This document shows positions 7,198-16,833 of a DNA stretch of 64,000 nucleotides, piece after piece. Origin of the DNA: CAWBBA01 sp963729795 (GTDB lineage: Bacteria; Desulfobacterota; Desulfomonilia; Desulfomonilales; Desulfomonilaceae). The stretch's first letter is position 1, and each line of letters opens with the position of its first letter. The translations under genes and the position numbers were made by a program. Under the pieces are notes generated by a model. The model was not told the origin of the DNA, made no database searches, and was given only the letters and a program-made list of their open reading frames with translations. Where the stretch lies: positions 24,153-88,152 of the forward strand of contig CAVSPC010000019.1 in the NCBI GenBank assembly GCA_963729795.1, given 5' to 3'.

Positions 7198-9546
7198 TCA
7201 CGCGCTGCGCTTCTGGTAGTACTTGTGGTAGTGATAGCCGTATCGGCCGTGGCCGTACCGGTAATAGCTATAGCCGGACGACTTTCCCCCGGCCATATTC
7301 AACACTATTCCGAGTACACGTCCCTGGCCCCGGAACACAGAGTCTTTTGCCTGCCGCAACAGCTCGACAGGGGTCTTGCCGGCTTTCATGACAAGGACCA
7401 GGCCGTCGGCATAGCCGGAAAGAATTGTTGCATCAACCAGCCCCAGCACGGGAGGAGCATCAAGGATAACATAATCAAACGTTTTCCTACATGCTTCAAA
7501 GATTTGCCCGAGGGTTTTAGTTTTGAGCATAGGCACGGGGTTGTCGGGTGTAGTCCCTGAGGTCATGTAGAACAGTCCCGGGATATGGGATTTCCTGATC
7601 GCATCCTTGATATCCACGCACTTACCCGTTATCAGATCGCTGAGGCCCGTAGCGACGGGATCGCTATTAAACACTTCGTGAATGCGCGGCCTGCGCAGGT
7701 CGCAGTCGATTACGAGCACCTTCTTTTGCTCTGATGAGATAACTGTAGCAACAACAACGGATACGAGCGTCTTTCCCTCAAGAGGGAGGGCGCTGGAAAT
7801 GCACATCATTGAAGACCCTGTATCGGCCGGGATACGAGTTGAAATAGTATTTTGAATGATTCGAACCGAATCGGTGAAAGGAGACGAAGGAAATTCATGG
7901 GCCATAAATTCAAATCGAGTCTTTTTCGGGTTAATTTGCATGAAACCACTGCCCCGCTCTATTCTTGGAACCGCCCCCAGGATAGGAAGATTGAGATGCT
8001 TCTCAATCTCATCGGGTGTTTTGGCCGAAGTGTCGATAATAGCGAGCCCCACGGCCAAGACAAACCCTCCAAACAATCCGAACATCGCGCCCATTAGTAT
8101 GATCTTGTTTTTCTGAGGGCTTATAGGCGCTATCGGCAGGGTGGGCGAGCTATTTATGGAAACATTGTGGCCCATGATCCCATGATCCAGTTCGGCCTGC
8201 TTCGTCTTCTGCAGAAGCATCAGATAGGTTTGGCTGTTGGCCTCCACCATTTTCTTCAGGATCTCGTACTGAACTGACAGGGATTTTATATTCATCGCCG
8301 CTTGCTTTGTCTTTTGGTATGTCTCTTCGGAGACGGCTTCCTTTTTTCGTGCCTCCTCCACGGCAGAAGACAAAGTGTTTTTTTCGATTTCGGCTATGGC
8401 CTCTTCCATTGACCGAATTTGGTTTTTCAACAATGCCATCTTGAAGTATTCGGGAGCATATATTGCCTTCTTGCCGGTATATTCCGACTTCAGCGAAGCC
8501 AATTTGCTTCTCAGGGTCTGCAAGTACTCATTGCTAACATTGGCTGGTAAAGCCTTTTCTTTTTCATATTGCCGGGCCTCGAGGTTGATGCGCTGCTCTT
8601 TGGATTCCAGGACGGACTCGTTGGCTTTTTCGAAAGAATTGAGCACTTGAATGGCGGTCTTGTCAGTGAAGAAGACGCCGTGCTCTTTCGTGAACTCCAG
8701 GAGCTTCGTCTCAGACTCTCTCAATTGTTTCTCGGTTTCAGCCAATTCGCCGTTCAACCATGCCCTGACCCTGGAAACGATCTCGCCTCTTTTCCGGCGG
8801 GTCTCGTCTATGTACGTATCGAGGTAGGTCTGGAGCATCGTCTTCGCCACCATCGGGTCCGATGCCCCCATTTCCACCTGTATCAATTGCGTCCCTTTAA
8901 TAGGCGCGACGGTAATTTGTGAAACAATGGCGCTTATCGCCGCGTCGTTCCCGTGCTCCCGAGCATCGGCCTCTTTACTATCCGACTCGGGATTCGACGG
9001 CTCGCCTGTCGGAACATCTGATTGCGAAGCCACCGCCGCGTCGGCGGGCTTTTGACTCTCAGCTTCGGATGACCTGGGTTTGTTCAGCCGTTTCAGGAAT
9101 TCTGCCACGAGACTCCTGCTTTGCAAAGATTCTATTTGAGTTTGGTAATAAAGATCGAATTGTCCAAAAAACGAAAACAAATCATTCAAATTCGTGGAAG
9201 TTGGAAATATCTTTTCAATTTCTATGGTTGCGCGCGAGCGGTATAGAGGAGTGGCTCTGTAAGCGTAGCCAGCTCCAATACCTGCGCCCAAAAGTAGCAT
9301 CGCGATCACGATCCATTTTCGATACAGTATCGCGTACAAATAGTCCGAGATCGGTTTGCGTTCTTCAAACGGCACATCTATGAACCCTGGGATTTGGCCG
9401 AAGCCCTGGGTCAACTCCATCCACGGTGGCTGGCTGTTCTCGCTGGAGGTCCTGCTCGGAGGAAGAGGGCTGCCTATTCCGGAACCCTGGTTGATGCCAT
9501 TCATTCTATCCGTCCTTTGTAGCCATGATATCCGGTCGAAGTTCAC
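7198..9546 (-). CDS. Polysaccharide co-polymerase/bacterial tyrosine kinase (Wzz-BY-kinase fusion)
   Basis: 782 residues. The order is: Wzz-type membrane-anchored N-terminus (TM helix RKWIVIAMLLLGAGIGAGYA near residue 75), a long periplasmic coiled-coil region, a second TM helix (IILMGAMFGLFGGFVLAVGLA, ~485), and a cytoplasmic P-loop kinase domain with Walker A PLEGKTLVSV, Walker A' VLVIDCDLRRPR and Walker B VILDAPPV. The C-terminus is Tyr-rich (SGYSYYRYGHGRYGYHYHKY), the autophosphorylation cluster typical of BY-kinases. The residue after GKT is Leu rather than Thr. These proteins control chain length and export of exopolysaccharide. It is preceded by the chemosensory cluster on the same strand with a ~180-bp gap. 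Confidence 0.85.
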   Translation of the reverse strand: MNFDRISWLQRTDRMNGINQGSGIGSPLPPSRTSSENSQPPWMELTQGFGQIPGFIDVPFEERKPISDYLYAILYRKWIVIAMLLLGAGIGAGYAYRATPLYRSRATIEIEKIFPTSTNLNDLFSFFGQFDLYYQTQIESLQSRSLVAEFLKRLNKPRSSEAESQKPADAAVASQSDVPTGEPSNPESDSKEADAREHGNDAAISAIVSQITVAPIKGTQLIQVEMGASDPMVAKTMLQTYLDTYIDETRRKRGEIVSRVRAWLNGELAETEKQLRESETKLLEFTKEHGVFFTDKTAIQVLNSFEKANESVLESKEQRINLEARQYEKEKALPANVSNEYLQTLRSKLASLKSEYTGKKAIYAPEYFKMALLKNQIRSMEEAIAEIEKNTLSSAVEEARKKEAVSEETYQKTKQAAMNIKSLSVQYEILKKMVEANSQTYLMLLQKTKQAELDHGIMGHNVSINSSPTLPIAPISPQKNKIILMGAMFGLFGGFVLAVGLAIIDTSAKTPDEIEKHLNLPILGAVPRIERGSGFMQINPKKTRFEFMAHEFPSSPFTDSVRIIQNTISTRIPADTGSSMMCISSALPLEGKTLVSVVVATVISSEQKKVLVIDCDLRRPRIHEVFNSDPVATGLSDLITGKCVDIKDAIRKSHIPGLFYMTSGTTPDNPVPMLKTKTLGQIFEACRKTFDYVILDAPPVLGLVDATILSGYADGLVLVMKAGKTPVELLRQAKDSVFRGQGRVLGIVLNMAGGKSSGYSYYRYGHGRYGYHYHKYYQKRSA

Positions 9547-9724
9547 GTTTCAACGGCTTCGCTGCCATTGCGGTTGAAAAGCCATGTTTGGGGCACTTTA
9601 CCGCGCATCGTTAAGTTATTTCAGTCCGCACGAGGAAAGCAGCCCCTGTTCCGCCGGATGTGCTCACATCCAATCGATTTGTCCCGACTCTATATCATAT
9701 ATGGCTCCTATTAAGGCCAAATCA

Positions 9725-10813
9725 TCATTTTTCACCATCCAGGGTCGTACCGTTGGTCAGAAAATCCGCGATCATATAATCCGGCAGCATTTTGGTCACC
9801 AACCCTTTTTCCAAAACCGCCAAAGGCATGGAAGGATCCACGCAGTTGTTTATATCCTGAATAACCGAGACCCCACCGGCTTCTCGAATTTGAGATAACC
9901 CTTCGGCGCCGTCCCTCCCCGGACCTGTCATAATTACTCCCACTGCCCGGTGTCCCGCAATTTGAGCGCAGGATTCAAACAGTTTATCAATGGCGCCTGC
10001 ACCGTTGTTGTGCGAGGCCCTCGGGCCAAAACTGAACCTCACGTTGCCATTAACTTTAGGCTCAAGGAAAGGTCCAGAGTCACCGGAACAAAGATAGCAA
10101 GTCCCAGTTTCGACAGGTGAGGTGCCATCGGCCTTTTTTACAGGGACCGCACTGTGTGCATCGAGATAGGAGACAAAGGGGTCGAGGTAACGCGAACTGA
10201 CCAGAATGACCGCGATCAAGACATCTTGGAAGTCGGCGGGAAGGCAAGGGATTATCCTGAGCAGACCATAGTATCCACCAGTTCCTGCACCAATGCCGAT
10301 GAAGCGGGTGGCAGGCCCCGGAGCTAGCCGTTTTGAGTTGGAGCCTTCAGGCTGCTCCTTGGGTGAGAGCCTCATGTATCGGGACCGCCCTGTCCTAATC
10401 GAGGCCGCTCGCTTGACTTTAGCTATAATCTCAGCCTCTTGCGCCTCCAGGCTCACATATTCGCGCCTAGAAGGTTTGGCAATGACATCGATTGCGCCAT
10501 ATTTGAGGGCATCGAAGGTGGTCTTGGAGCCTTCTACTGTGAGAGCGCTGATCATAACCGTAGGGATCGGATGCTTCACCATGACGTGCTTGAGCGCTGT
10601 TATCCCGTTCATTACCGGCATCTCCACATCCATGGTAACAACGTCCGGATTGAGAGTCCGAATCATCTGGAGGGCTTGTAAGCCGTCTTTGGCCCAACCT
10701 AGGACTTCGATCTTATCGTCATTCTCCAGGATGTTGGTGATCTGCCGGCCCATGAGCGCGGAATCGTCCACCACCAGGACCCTAATTTTTGTTTCACCGC
10801 GCTCCAGAGTCAT
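9725..10813 (-). CDS. cheB: CheB-like response regulator with degenerate methylesterase domain
   Basis: An N-terminal receiver domain (VLVVDDSALM, phospho-acceptor in VVTMDVEMPVMNG, lysine in IAKPSRR) is joined to a C-terminal CheB methylesterase-like domain. The ATG at 10813 is preferred over the upstream one at 10906 because the corrected ParA frame runs to 10794. In the effector domain the nucleophile region reads GIGAGTGG (Gly in place of the Ser of STGG), and the usual V-H-M histidine region reads VILVSS. Only the Asp segment (GPGRDGAEG) is kept. The domain is therefore unlikely to demethylate receptors by the standard Ser-His-Asp mechanism. Last gene of the chemosensory operon. Confidence 0.75.
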   Translation of the reverse strand: MTLERGETKIRVLVVDDSALMGRQITNILENDDKIEVLGWAKDGLQALQMIRTLNPDVVTMDVEMPVMNGITALKHVMVKHPIPTVMISALTVEGSKTTFDALKYGAIDVIAKPSRREYVSLEAQEAEIIAKVKRAASIRTGRSRYMRLSPKEQPEGSNSKRLAPGPATRFIGIGAGTGGYYGLLRIIPCLPADFQDVLIAVILVSSRYLDPFVSYLDAHSAVPVKKADGTSPVETGTCYLCSGDSGPFLEPKVNGNVRFSFGPRASHNNGAGAIDKLFESCAQIAGHRAVGVIMTGPGRDGAEGLSQIREAGGVSVIQDINNCVDPSMPLAVLEKGLVTKMLPDYMIADFLTNGTTLDGEK

Positions 10814-11604
10814 CCGTTCCGCCTTTGGGTCCTTTGTTTGCCGATAACACCTCCCTTGCCAATTGAATGTAGGCCTTGGCACCGGGAGACTGAATGTCGA
10901 AAGCAATAACAGGCGCTTGTCGATACGGAACCTCCGCCAGACGCGGGTCCCTGGGAACGATGGTCCTGAAGACGTGGTCTCTCAAGGTACTGTCGAACCT
11001 CCTGTACCACTTTCACTGTGAATCCGGCCCTCTTGTCAGCCATAGTTAACAGAAAGCCGAAAATTGCAAGTTTGGTATTATGAAGCCTTTTGACTTCGAG
11101 CGCGGCTCTTAGGACTCGGCCCACGGTACCCATCGACGCATACTCGCATTGGACCGGAACCAAGTACGAATCAGCCGCGATCAAGGCAGCATACGTGGGA
11201 TTATCCATCCTGGGAGGACAATCTAGAAAAATGAAATCGTAGGCAGGCCTGATTCGCTCGAAAAAGCGGTCGAACATAGTGGAGTCTTTCTGCAAGACTC
11301 CGCAGTAAAAGGCCTCGTCCGAAATAGACCTTACATTGGAAGGAATGAAACTCAGATGAGGCAAACGAGGATGAGCCGGATATATTGCATCCTGGGGAGC
11401 TGTACCGTCTCGGAGGACGTCGAGCACGCCCATAGGCGCATCTTCGGGTTCCAGGCCAAAGCTCTTTGCCAATCCGCACTGAGGATCTACCCCGACCAGG
11501 AGGACTTTCCTCTTGATAGCAGAAATGCAGGCTCCCAGGTTCACGGCTGTTGAGGTTTTGCCTACCCCGCCTTTCTGACTGACAATGGCAATTATCTGGC
11601 CCAT
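10794..11604 (-). pseudogene. ParA/MinD-type ATPase of the chemosensory cluster, frameshifted
   Basis: The Walker-type ATPase starts with the deviant Walker A KGGVGKTSTAVNLG, followed by VDPQCGLAKSFGL and the Walker B-like FIFLDCPPRMDNP. ParA homologues inside chemotaxis operons position chemosensory arrays so that they segregate to daughter cells. The frame is lost near 10983: after VVQEVRQYL the open frame yields unrelated residues, while the adjacent frame continues with RDHVFRTIVPRDPRLAEVPY and AYIQLAREVL, a normal ParA C-terminus ending at 10794. One extra base explains this, so the gene is either recently inactivated or mis-sequenced. It lies between cheA (17 bp) and cheB (overlap). Confidence 0.75.
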
Positions 11605-11620
11605 AGGCTTGGATTTCCCC

Positions 11621-14600
11621 TTAAACGTCCGGACTACTGACTAAGGAAGTTCGATACGTCTGTTGACCGAATCTGATCCCGGTCGCACCCAACTGTCTTT
11701 GGCTGGCGATGGCGTCTTCGATTACTTCCGTAACGTCCAGAACCAGTGCGATGGTACCATCGCCGAGTATTGTAGACCCTGCCATGCCTCTACTTTCACA
11801 CACATGGTCGGCAAGCGGTTTGATAACCACGTCTTGTTCGCCTACAAGCTCTTCCACAAGGAAGCCGACCGTCTTTAGGCCAGAGGTGGCAAGGACAAGG
11901 AATTTCGGATGCTTGGAAGAATCGTAGTCTTTTAGGTTGAAGACCTCGTTCATCCTGAGAACCGGAATTGTCTCGTCTCTGAACTTGATCACCTCGAAAC
12001 CTTCAATGGTAGATATATCGGTCGGAGCAACTTGAATGATCTCTCGCACGGAGGTGAGCGGGACTGCAAACGTGTGTTGCCCCATTCTGATCAGCAGCGT
12101 CTGTATGATGGCAAGAGTCAGCGGAATTTTTATGGAAATACGCGTGCCCTGGTTTTCCCACGATTCAATTTCAATGTGCCCGTTGATCTTCTCCACGTCC
12201 TTTTTCACCACGTCCATGCCTACACCGCGACCGGATGTTCGCGTCACTTTCCTACTTGTGGAGAACCCTGGCAAAAACAGGTAGTTGTATATTTCTTGCG
12301 GCGGCACATTTTTTGCCTCCTGGGCTTCAAGCAGACGGTTTTCTATTGCTTTGCGAATCACCGCTTCGTGGTTTATTCCCGCCCCGTCATCTTCTACGTC
12401 GATCACGACCTGGTTGCCTTCAGAGTAGGCGTTGAGTACGATTGTTCCTTCCTCAGTCTTGCCCACCCTTTTTCTATCTTCCCGTTCTTCTATGCCGTGG
12501 TCCACCGCATTTCGGATTAAGTGAACGAGAGGGTTATAGATCTGTTCGATCACTCTTTTATCGACCTCTGTATCTCCCCCGTGGACTTCGAGGCCCACCG
12601 ACTTGCCCACTCTACGGGAAAGATCTCTGATAAGACGAGGCATCCTGTTGAAAAGCTGGCCGACTGGCAGCATGCGGAGCTTCATGACGCCTTCCTGAAT
12701 GTCGTTTGCCACGCGACCCAGTGACAAGCTGGCTTCTCCCACCTTTAGGCCGAGGTCTTTGACAGACTGAATTTCTTTCTTAGTGACCTCGCGAGTGCTC
12801 AAGAGTGTTCGATGCAAGTTCCTCAGCTCCAGAGAAAGCTGCTCTACGTACGAGCGATTGACGACCAATTCTCCCACTTGGTTTAGAAGAACATCCACCT
12901 TGGTCGAGTCTACGCGCATGGTCCGGACCATGCTGCTTTCCCTGGCGTCTCGAGCAGTGGCGAGTTCTTGGAAAAACTTGGTGTCATGGCTGCGGGTAAT
13001 CTCGGACGTGGTGGTCTCATCGTCAGCGGACGGAGTCTTGCCGGCGACGGGTGCCGGCATTGACGGGGCGGACTTCACTGCTCTCAGTATCTCTTCCGTG
13101 GTAGCTTCTTGCCCAATTCCATCAGGCTGAACAGATGTGGTTTCCTGAGTAACATGTCCAACAGGTGCTCCGCTCATAATTTCGGTGGGCCGTCGGACGT
13201 CTATAAACCCTTGATCCGCCGCACTGGGACCGGGAAATCCTTCACCCGAGGCAGCGTAAGACTCCTGTTGGTCAACTTGCCGCTGAACAGGTTGCCTGAC
13301 GTCAACCGGCGCAACACCGTTGAAGGCGGGTACAACATCGGAATTCAGAGCAGCTTCCAAACCGTTCAGAAAGTGCTCAAACTTCGTCATGCTTTCCTCC
13401 ATGAAGGCGAGATTCACGGAAGAGAGCGAGTCCATTCTGTCTGCGCACCAGAGCACTTTTTCGTGCCATTCGTCCAGGAAAGCCGCGAGCTTCTGATAAT
13501 CCATGTAGCTTGAAGATGAGCGGATGGATTTGATCAAGTCTGCACAAGCCTCCATATCCTCACGGTCCGCGGCCCCCTGATTGATTTTGTCGCCCAGCCG
13601 ACGAAGTTTGTCCGTAATTTCCCAGGCGTAGGAGAGGAAGATTTCTATTATTTCGCGATCCGCATCTTCCCTCACTGTGTCCAGTTCCTCAAGCAAGTCC
13701 GATGCAATTGAAGACTGCGAGGGATTGGAACCGGGGGCATACGGTTCGGGCAAAATCTTCCCCTCGCCGAAGATCCCTTCAAATTCCCGAAGAAGCTCAT
13801 CATCCACGTCCGCCAGCATCGAACGCCCGCCGGGCTTGCGGGAACGCGATGGCGGCCTGGCCGGTGCAGGGGCGTCACCTACAGTCTTCAGGATGAACTC
13901 AGCGGTAGAAGGAGTTAACGCGGGGATGCTTGTCAGCGTATGCAAATCAGCCCGTGCCAACTGTTCCACTGAAGAGAAGCCAGCCTCTTCGAGGGCAGTT
14001 ATTACGGGAGCCTCCAAGCCCGGAATGTGCTCAAGGGCCTGGCGAAAAGCTGACGGTTCCAGAGGTGCCTCGGAAGAAGGCTCCACTGCGGGAACTTCCC
14101 CCAGAGCTCGTGATGCCTCTTGTTCCAAGGGGAAAAGCCCTTCTGGATACCACGGCCGCAGATCGTGCAGGAAGGCCCGCAGATTTTCGATCTCTTCGGA
14201 TGAAAGACGCTCTTGTTCCTCTGGTATAGCCGAAAGATGGGCTTCCATGGATCGGAGGATGGCTGCGGCTTCGGGAAAATCCATGGCCCTCATGCTTTCA
14301 GTCAAATGTCTCAGTGTATCAAGTATGGATACCATTACCTCTGCTGGTTGCAAACCGTCCTCTAGGTCGTCCAAGTAAAGCGAAACATTCAGAATATGAG
14401 GTATCGTCTCTTCCAGTGACGCTCCCGAATCAGACCTCGGTGCAGCCTCGGACTCGGATACCTCGACCGATGCTTCTGCTATGATTACGCCCGGTTCCCC
14501 GTCGTTCTCTGTCAAGGCCGTTTCTTCCGCAGAACTGAGTTCCTCCTCGGCAGCCAAAGCGGAAATATCATTGTCAACTGCTTTTTGTTCAGCCTCATCC

Positions 14601-15226
14601 GTTCCCGAGTAGTCCATGACTGTTGGAGAATCTTCGTACAGGCTTTCGTCCCCGCTTCTCATCTCAGCGCCGGAAGAAGAAGTTTCTTGTTCGACAGCAT
14701 TTGGCTGTTCGACCATCTCTGCCGGTTCAGCGCTGACGCCCATTTCGAGGACAGTCTCCCCCTGTGCCTCAGTTTCAGACGTTTGCACGTGGTCCCCGAT
14801 GAAAGCTCCGTCGGCGAGGGGTGAAATATCAGGGGAAGCAACAGGCGATCCTTCCAAAAAGCTGTCCAATTCCTCCATTATTCCCGAGATAGGCGTTTTC
14901 TCCTCGTGTACATCTGCAACTTCCATAATTAGAGTCAAGATCAGATCCTTCGCTCGAAACAGGAAGTCTATAATTCGAGCGTCCAATCTGATGGCTCCCC
15001 CGCGAACACGATCCAGAAGGTTCTCGACACCGTGCGTGAGGGTGCTCGAACGTTCAAGCCCTATATATTCCGCTGAGCCTTTTATGCAGTGAACCGCACG
15101 GAAGATATTATTGAGCAAGTCGGGGGACCCGCCTTCCTTTTCGACCCGCATAAGGCTGCTGTCCATCTCTTCCAATAGTTCACGAGCTTCACTGCTGTAG
15201 TCTTGAAGAATTTCGGTGTCAATCAT
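11621..15226 (-). CDS. cheA: Large CheA-type histidine kinase
   Basis: 1201 residues from the ATG at 15226 (GAGGAAAG upstream). An N-terminal Hpt domain carries the phospho-acceptor in VHCIKGSAEYIGL. A long acidic linker follows, then a HhH-like stretch (LEHIPGLEAPVITALEEAGF) and a second Hpt-like helix bundle that has lost the His (LIKSIRSSSSYMDY). The dimerisation segment (KVDVLLNQVGELVVNRS), ATPase domain (NPLVHLIRNAVDHGIE; FSTSRKVTRTSGRGVGMDVV) and C-terminal CheW-like domain are complete. The size and linker resemble the ChpA/FrzE-like kinases of pilus or gliding systems rather than flagellar CheA. It passes phosphate to the CheY and receiver proteins of the same operon. Confidence 0.9.
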   Translation of the reverse strand: MIDTEILQDYSSEARELLEEMDSSLMRVEKEGGSPDLLNNIFRAVHCIKGSAEYIGLERSSTLTHGVENLLDRVRGGAIRLDARIIDFLFRAKDLILTLIMEVADVHEEKTPISGIMEELDSFLEGSPVASPDISPLADGAFIGDHVQTSETEAQGETVLEMGVSAEPAEMVEQPNAVEQETSSSGAEMRSGDESLYEDSPTVMDYSGTDEAEQKAVDNDISALAAEEELSSAEETALTENDGEPGVIIAEASVEVSESEAAPRSDSGASLEETIPHILNVSLYLDDLEDGLQPAEVMVSILDTLRHLTESMRAMDFPEAAAILRSMEAHLSAIPEEQERLSSEEIENLRAFLHDLRPWYPEGLFPLEQEASRALGEVPAVEPSSEAPLEPSAFRQALEHIPGLEAPVITALEEAGFSSVEQLARADLHTLTSIPALTPSTAEFILKTVGDAPAPARPPSRSRKPGGRSMLADVDDELLREFEGIFGEGKILPEPYAPGSNPSQSSIASDLLEELDTVREDADREIIEIFLSYAWEITDKLRRLGDKINQGAADREDMEACADLIKSIRSSSSYMDYQKLAAFLDEWHEKVLWCADRMDSLSSVNLAFMEESMTKFEHFLNGLEAALNSDVVPAFNGVAPVDVRQPVQRQVDQQESYAASGEGFPGPSAADQGFIDVRRPTEIMSGAPVGHVTQETTSVQPDGIGQEATTEEILRAVKSAPSMPAPVAGKTPSADDETTTSEITRSHDTKFFQELATARDARESSMVRTMRVDSTKVDVLLNQVGELVVNRSYVEQLSLELRNLHRTLLSTREVTKKEIQSVKDLGLKVGEASLSLGRVANDIQEGVMKLRMLPVGQLFNRMPRLIRDLSRRVGKSVGLEVHGGDTEVDKRVIEQIYNPLVHLIRNAVDHGIEEREDRKRVGKTEEGTIVLNAYSEGNQVVIDVEDDGAGINHEAVIRKAIENRLLEAQEAKNVPPQEIYNYLFLPGFSTSRKVTRTSGRGVGMDVVKKDVEKINGHIEIESWENQGTRISIKIPLTLAIIQTLLIRMGQHTFAVPLTSVREIIQVAPTDISTIEGFEVIKFRDETIPVLRMNEVFNLKDYDSSKHPKFLVLATSGLKTVGFLVEELVGEQDVVIKPLADHVCESRGMAGSTILGDGTIALVLDVTEVIEDAIASQRQLGATGIRFGQQTYRTSLVSSPDV

Positions 15227-15313
15227 CTTCTTTCCTCTCGGTCGACCTCGGCTCACGAAGTGCAGCCGCAGTGCGCGGTTCCCGGTCCAGCCTGAAGGCC
15301 GGCCCGAGATCGC

Positions 15314-16048
15314 CTATCTTTTACCACCGCGGTCCTTAGCCGTGGGAACGACTTTTCGGCCATCGAATCGTGTCTGATAGAACTCGAATTCCTTCACTAC
15401 GGAACCGAGCATCTCCAGATCCCTCTTGATAACTTCAATATGTTCCCGGAGTTCCTCTGCGCCCGTCCAGTTGTTGCCCGGATCGAGCGCCTTTTCGATC
15501 CTTTCGACTGCGTACGAGGACTTACCCACCGCAGTCCCCGTCAACAGGAGGATTTCCTGGTAGTTCGCCGCCAGATCATTAATGACTTCAGCCAGTTGAC
15601 CGACCTCGCCATGATCGGTCGACCGGATAATGACACTAAGATTCCCGTTTGAAAGTTCTTTCGTGACCCTGGTCAGTCTGTTAATTGGTCGGAGGATGTT
15701 TTGCACGTACAGATAAATCATGGACCCAAAGCAGACGATCATAATTCCCAGAAGCAAGGACATCCGACTCCTGAAGGAGGTAAGAAGATCCGCCTGGGTA
15801 AGTGTGGTCACTTTCGGAGCAACCGCAGCATTGCTCTGCCGAACATTTCGGACTGCTGTGATTTCATCGCCGACGTCGAGCACGAGCTTAATCTGCATGA
15901 TAACCACGACCGCGGCCAGCAAGCAGAATATCAGCAAGACCTTGTGCCGGGCCAATGCGCTTAGCGAAGTCGAAAGCGGTCTCCCATCCGAAGGGGATGG
16001 ATCACACGGGCTGGGAAACGGTCGTTCTCTGAAGGGTGTAGAGGCCAT
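15314..16048 (-). CDS. HAMP-domain membrane protein
   Basis: 244 residues with two TM helices (VLLIFCLLAAVVVIMQIKLV and SLLLGIMIVCFGSMIYLYV), only ~35 residues between them outside, then a HAMP domain (RPINRLTRVTKELSNGNLSV) and a short helical tail. No methyl-accepting signalling tip and no kinase domain are present. It sits between cheY and cheA in the operon, 5 bp after the cheY stop. It may transmit a membrane signal to the array or scaffold it; the function is unknown. Confidence 0.7.
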   Translation of the reverse strand: MASTPFRERPFPSPCDPSPSDGRPLSTSLSALARHKVLLIFCLLAAVVVIMQIKLVLDVGDEITAVRNVRQSNAAVAPKVTTLTQADLLTSFRSRMSLLLGIMIVCFGSMIYLYVQNILRPINRLTRVTKELSNGNLSVIIRSTDHGEVGQLAEVINDLAANYQEILLLTGTAVGKSSYAVERIEKALDPGNNWTGAEELREHIEVIKRDLEMLGSVVKEFEFYQTRFDGRKVVPTAKDRGGKR

Positions 16049-16053
16049 CGCTC

Positions 16054-16419
16054 TTATTGCTTGAACTCCATTTCTCGGATCGCTTGCGCTATCGAGAGGT
16101 GGTCGGTCTTGTTTATAAACCCTTTTGCCCCCAATTTTTCAGCTTCGGCTTTGTATTTCTCATCGTTGAGAATGGTAAGAAACAGAATTTTGGCGTCCGG
16201 ATAGTCGTGGAGGATTTCCTTGGCCGCTGTGATTCCGTCCTTGTCCCGCATAGTAATGTCCATGGTCACCAAATCAGGCCTTAGGGTCCTGTACAACTCA
16301 ACAGCTTCATTGCCGCCTTTTGCTTCGCCGACGACAGAATGGCCCTGAGACTTCAGCTCTTCAACAATCCGTTTCCGCATAAAGCCCGAGTCATCAACCA
16401 CAAGGACCCGCATGCCCAT
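16054..16419 (-). CDS. cheY: CheY-like single-domain response regulator
   Basis: About 121 residues consisting only of a receiver domain: VLVVDDSGFMRKRIVEEL, phospho-Asp in DLVTMDITMRDKDG, Thr in FLTIL, Lys in FINKTDH. The ATG at 16419 (GAGGTG upstream) or the one two codons later is the likely start; a start at 16446 would add a stretch without family similarity. It is followed immediately by the HAMP protein gene and probably carries the CheA phosphate signal to a motility output. Confidence 0.85.
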   Translation of the reverse strand: MGMRVLVVDDSGFMRKRIVEELKSQGHSVVGEAKGGNEAVELYRTLRPDLVTMDITMRDKDGITAAKEILHDYPDAKILFLTILNDEKYKAEAEKLGAKGFINKTDHLSIAQAIREMEFKQ

Positions 16420-16536
16420 CTCACACCTCACAACAACCAGCTTCACTCTGCTTTCGTTATATTGCCATGTTTTGGGAACTGCTCCCGACTAACTATGTCC
16501 CACTTTCCCGCTCATCCTCGCTCCTTCCGGGAGCAT

Positions 16537-16710
16537 AGGCGCCAACTTAACCCCGCGAATATTCGGTCCCCCCTTTCGTAAAGGGGGGTGAGGGGGCATT
16601 TTTGGGTAACCTCTTGAAAATCCCCCTAAATCCCCCTTTAGAAAAGGAGGGCTTTGATGGCCCTTCCCCTCCTGTACCTTTTCAGGAGGAACGAAGTTGC
16701 CTTAGTTAGC
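16537..16710. repeat. Palindromic dispersed element, copy 1
   Basis: Fills most of the 414-bp gap between cheY and the MCP gene. It has ends ggcgccaacttaac and (reverse complement) gctaactaaggcaactt, and internal arms ccccctttcgtaaaggggg and tccccctaaatcccc. It is the inverted counterpart of the elements at 33007-33261 and 62091-62287. Because it has inverted ends and strong hairpins but no coding capacity, a MITE-like or REP-like element is the best description. It might also modulate expression between the two halves of the chemosensory operon. Confidence 0.65.
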
Positions 16711-16833
16711 AACTGTACCTTCCGAGGAAAAGCTCATCCAGTTCCCTTTCTGCCTGGGGACCCGCCCGAAGGGAGGACGGCCTTCGCGACAATTCCCACG
16801 CGTTTTTCCGTCACCGCAGACCGACCCGGTTGA

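Noticed and set aside
13677..14378. 233-codon plus-strand ORF
   Set aside because: Antisense to the acidic linker of CheA; Ser/Arg-rich composition is what the reverse of such a linker gives.
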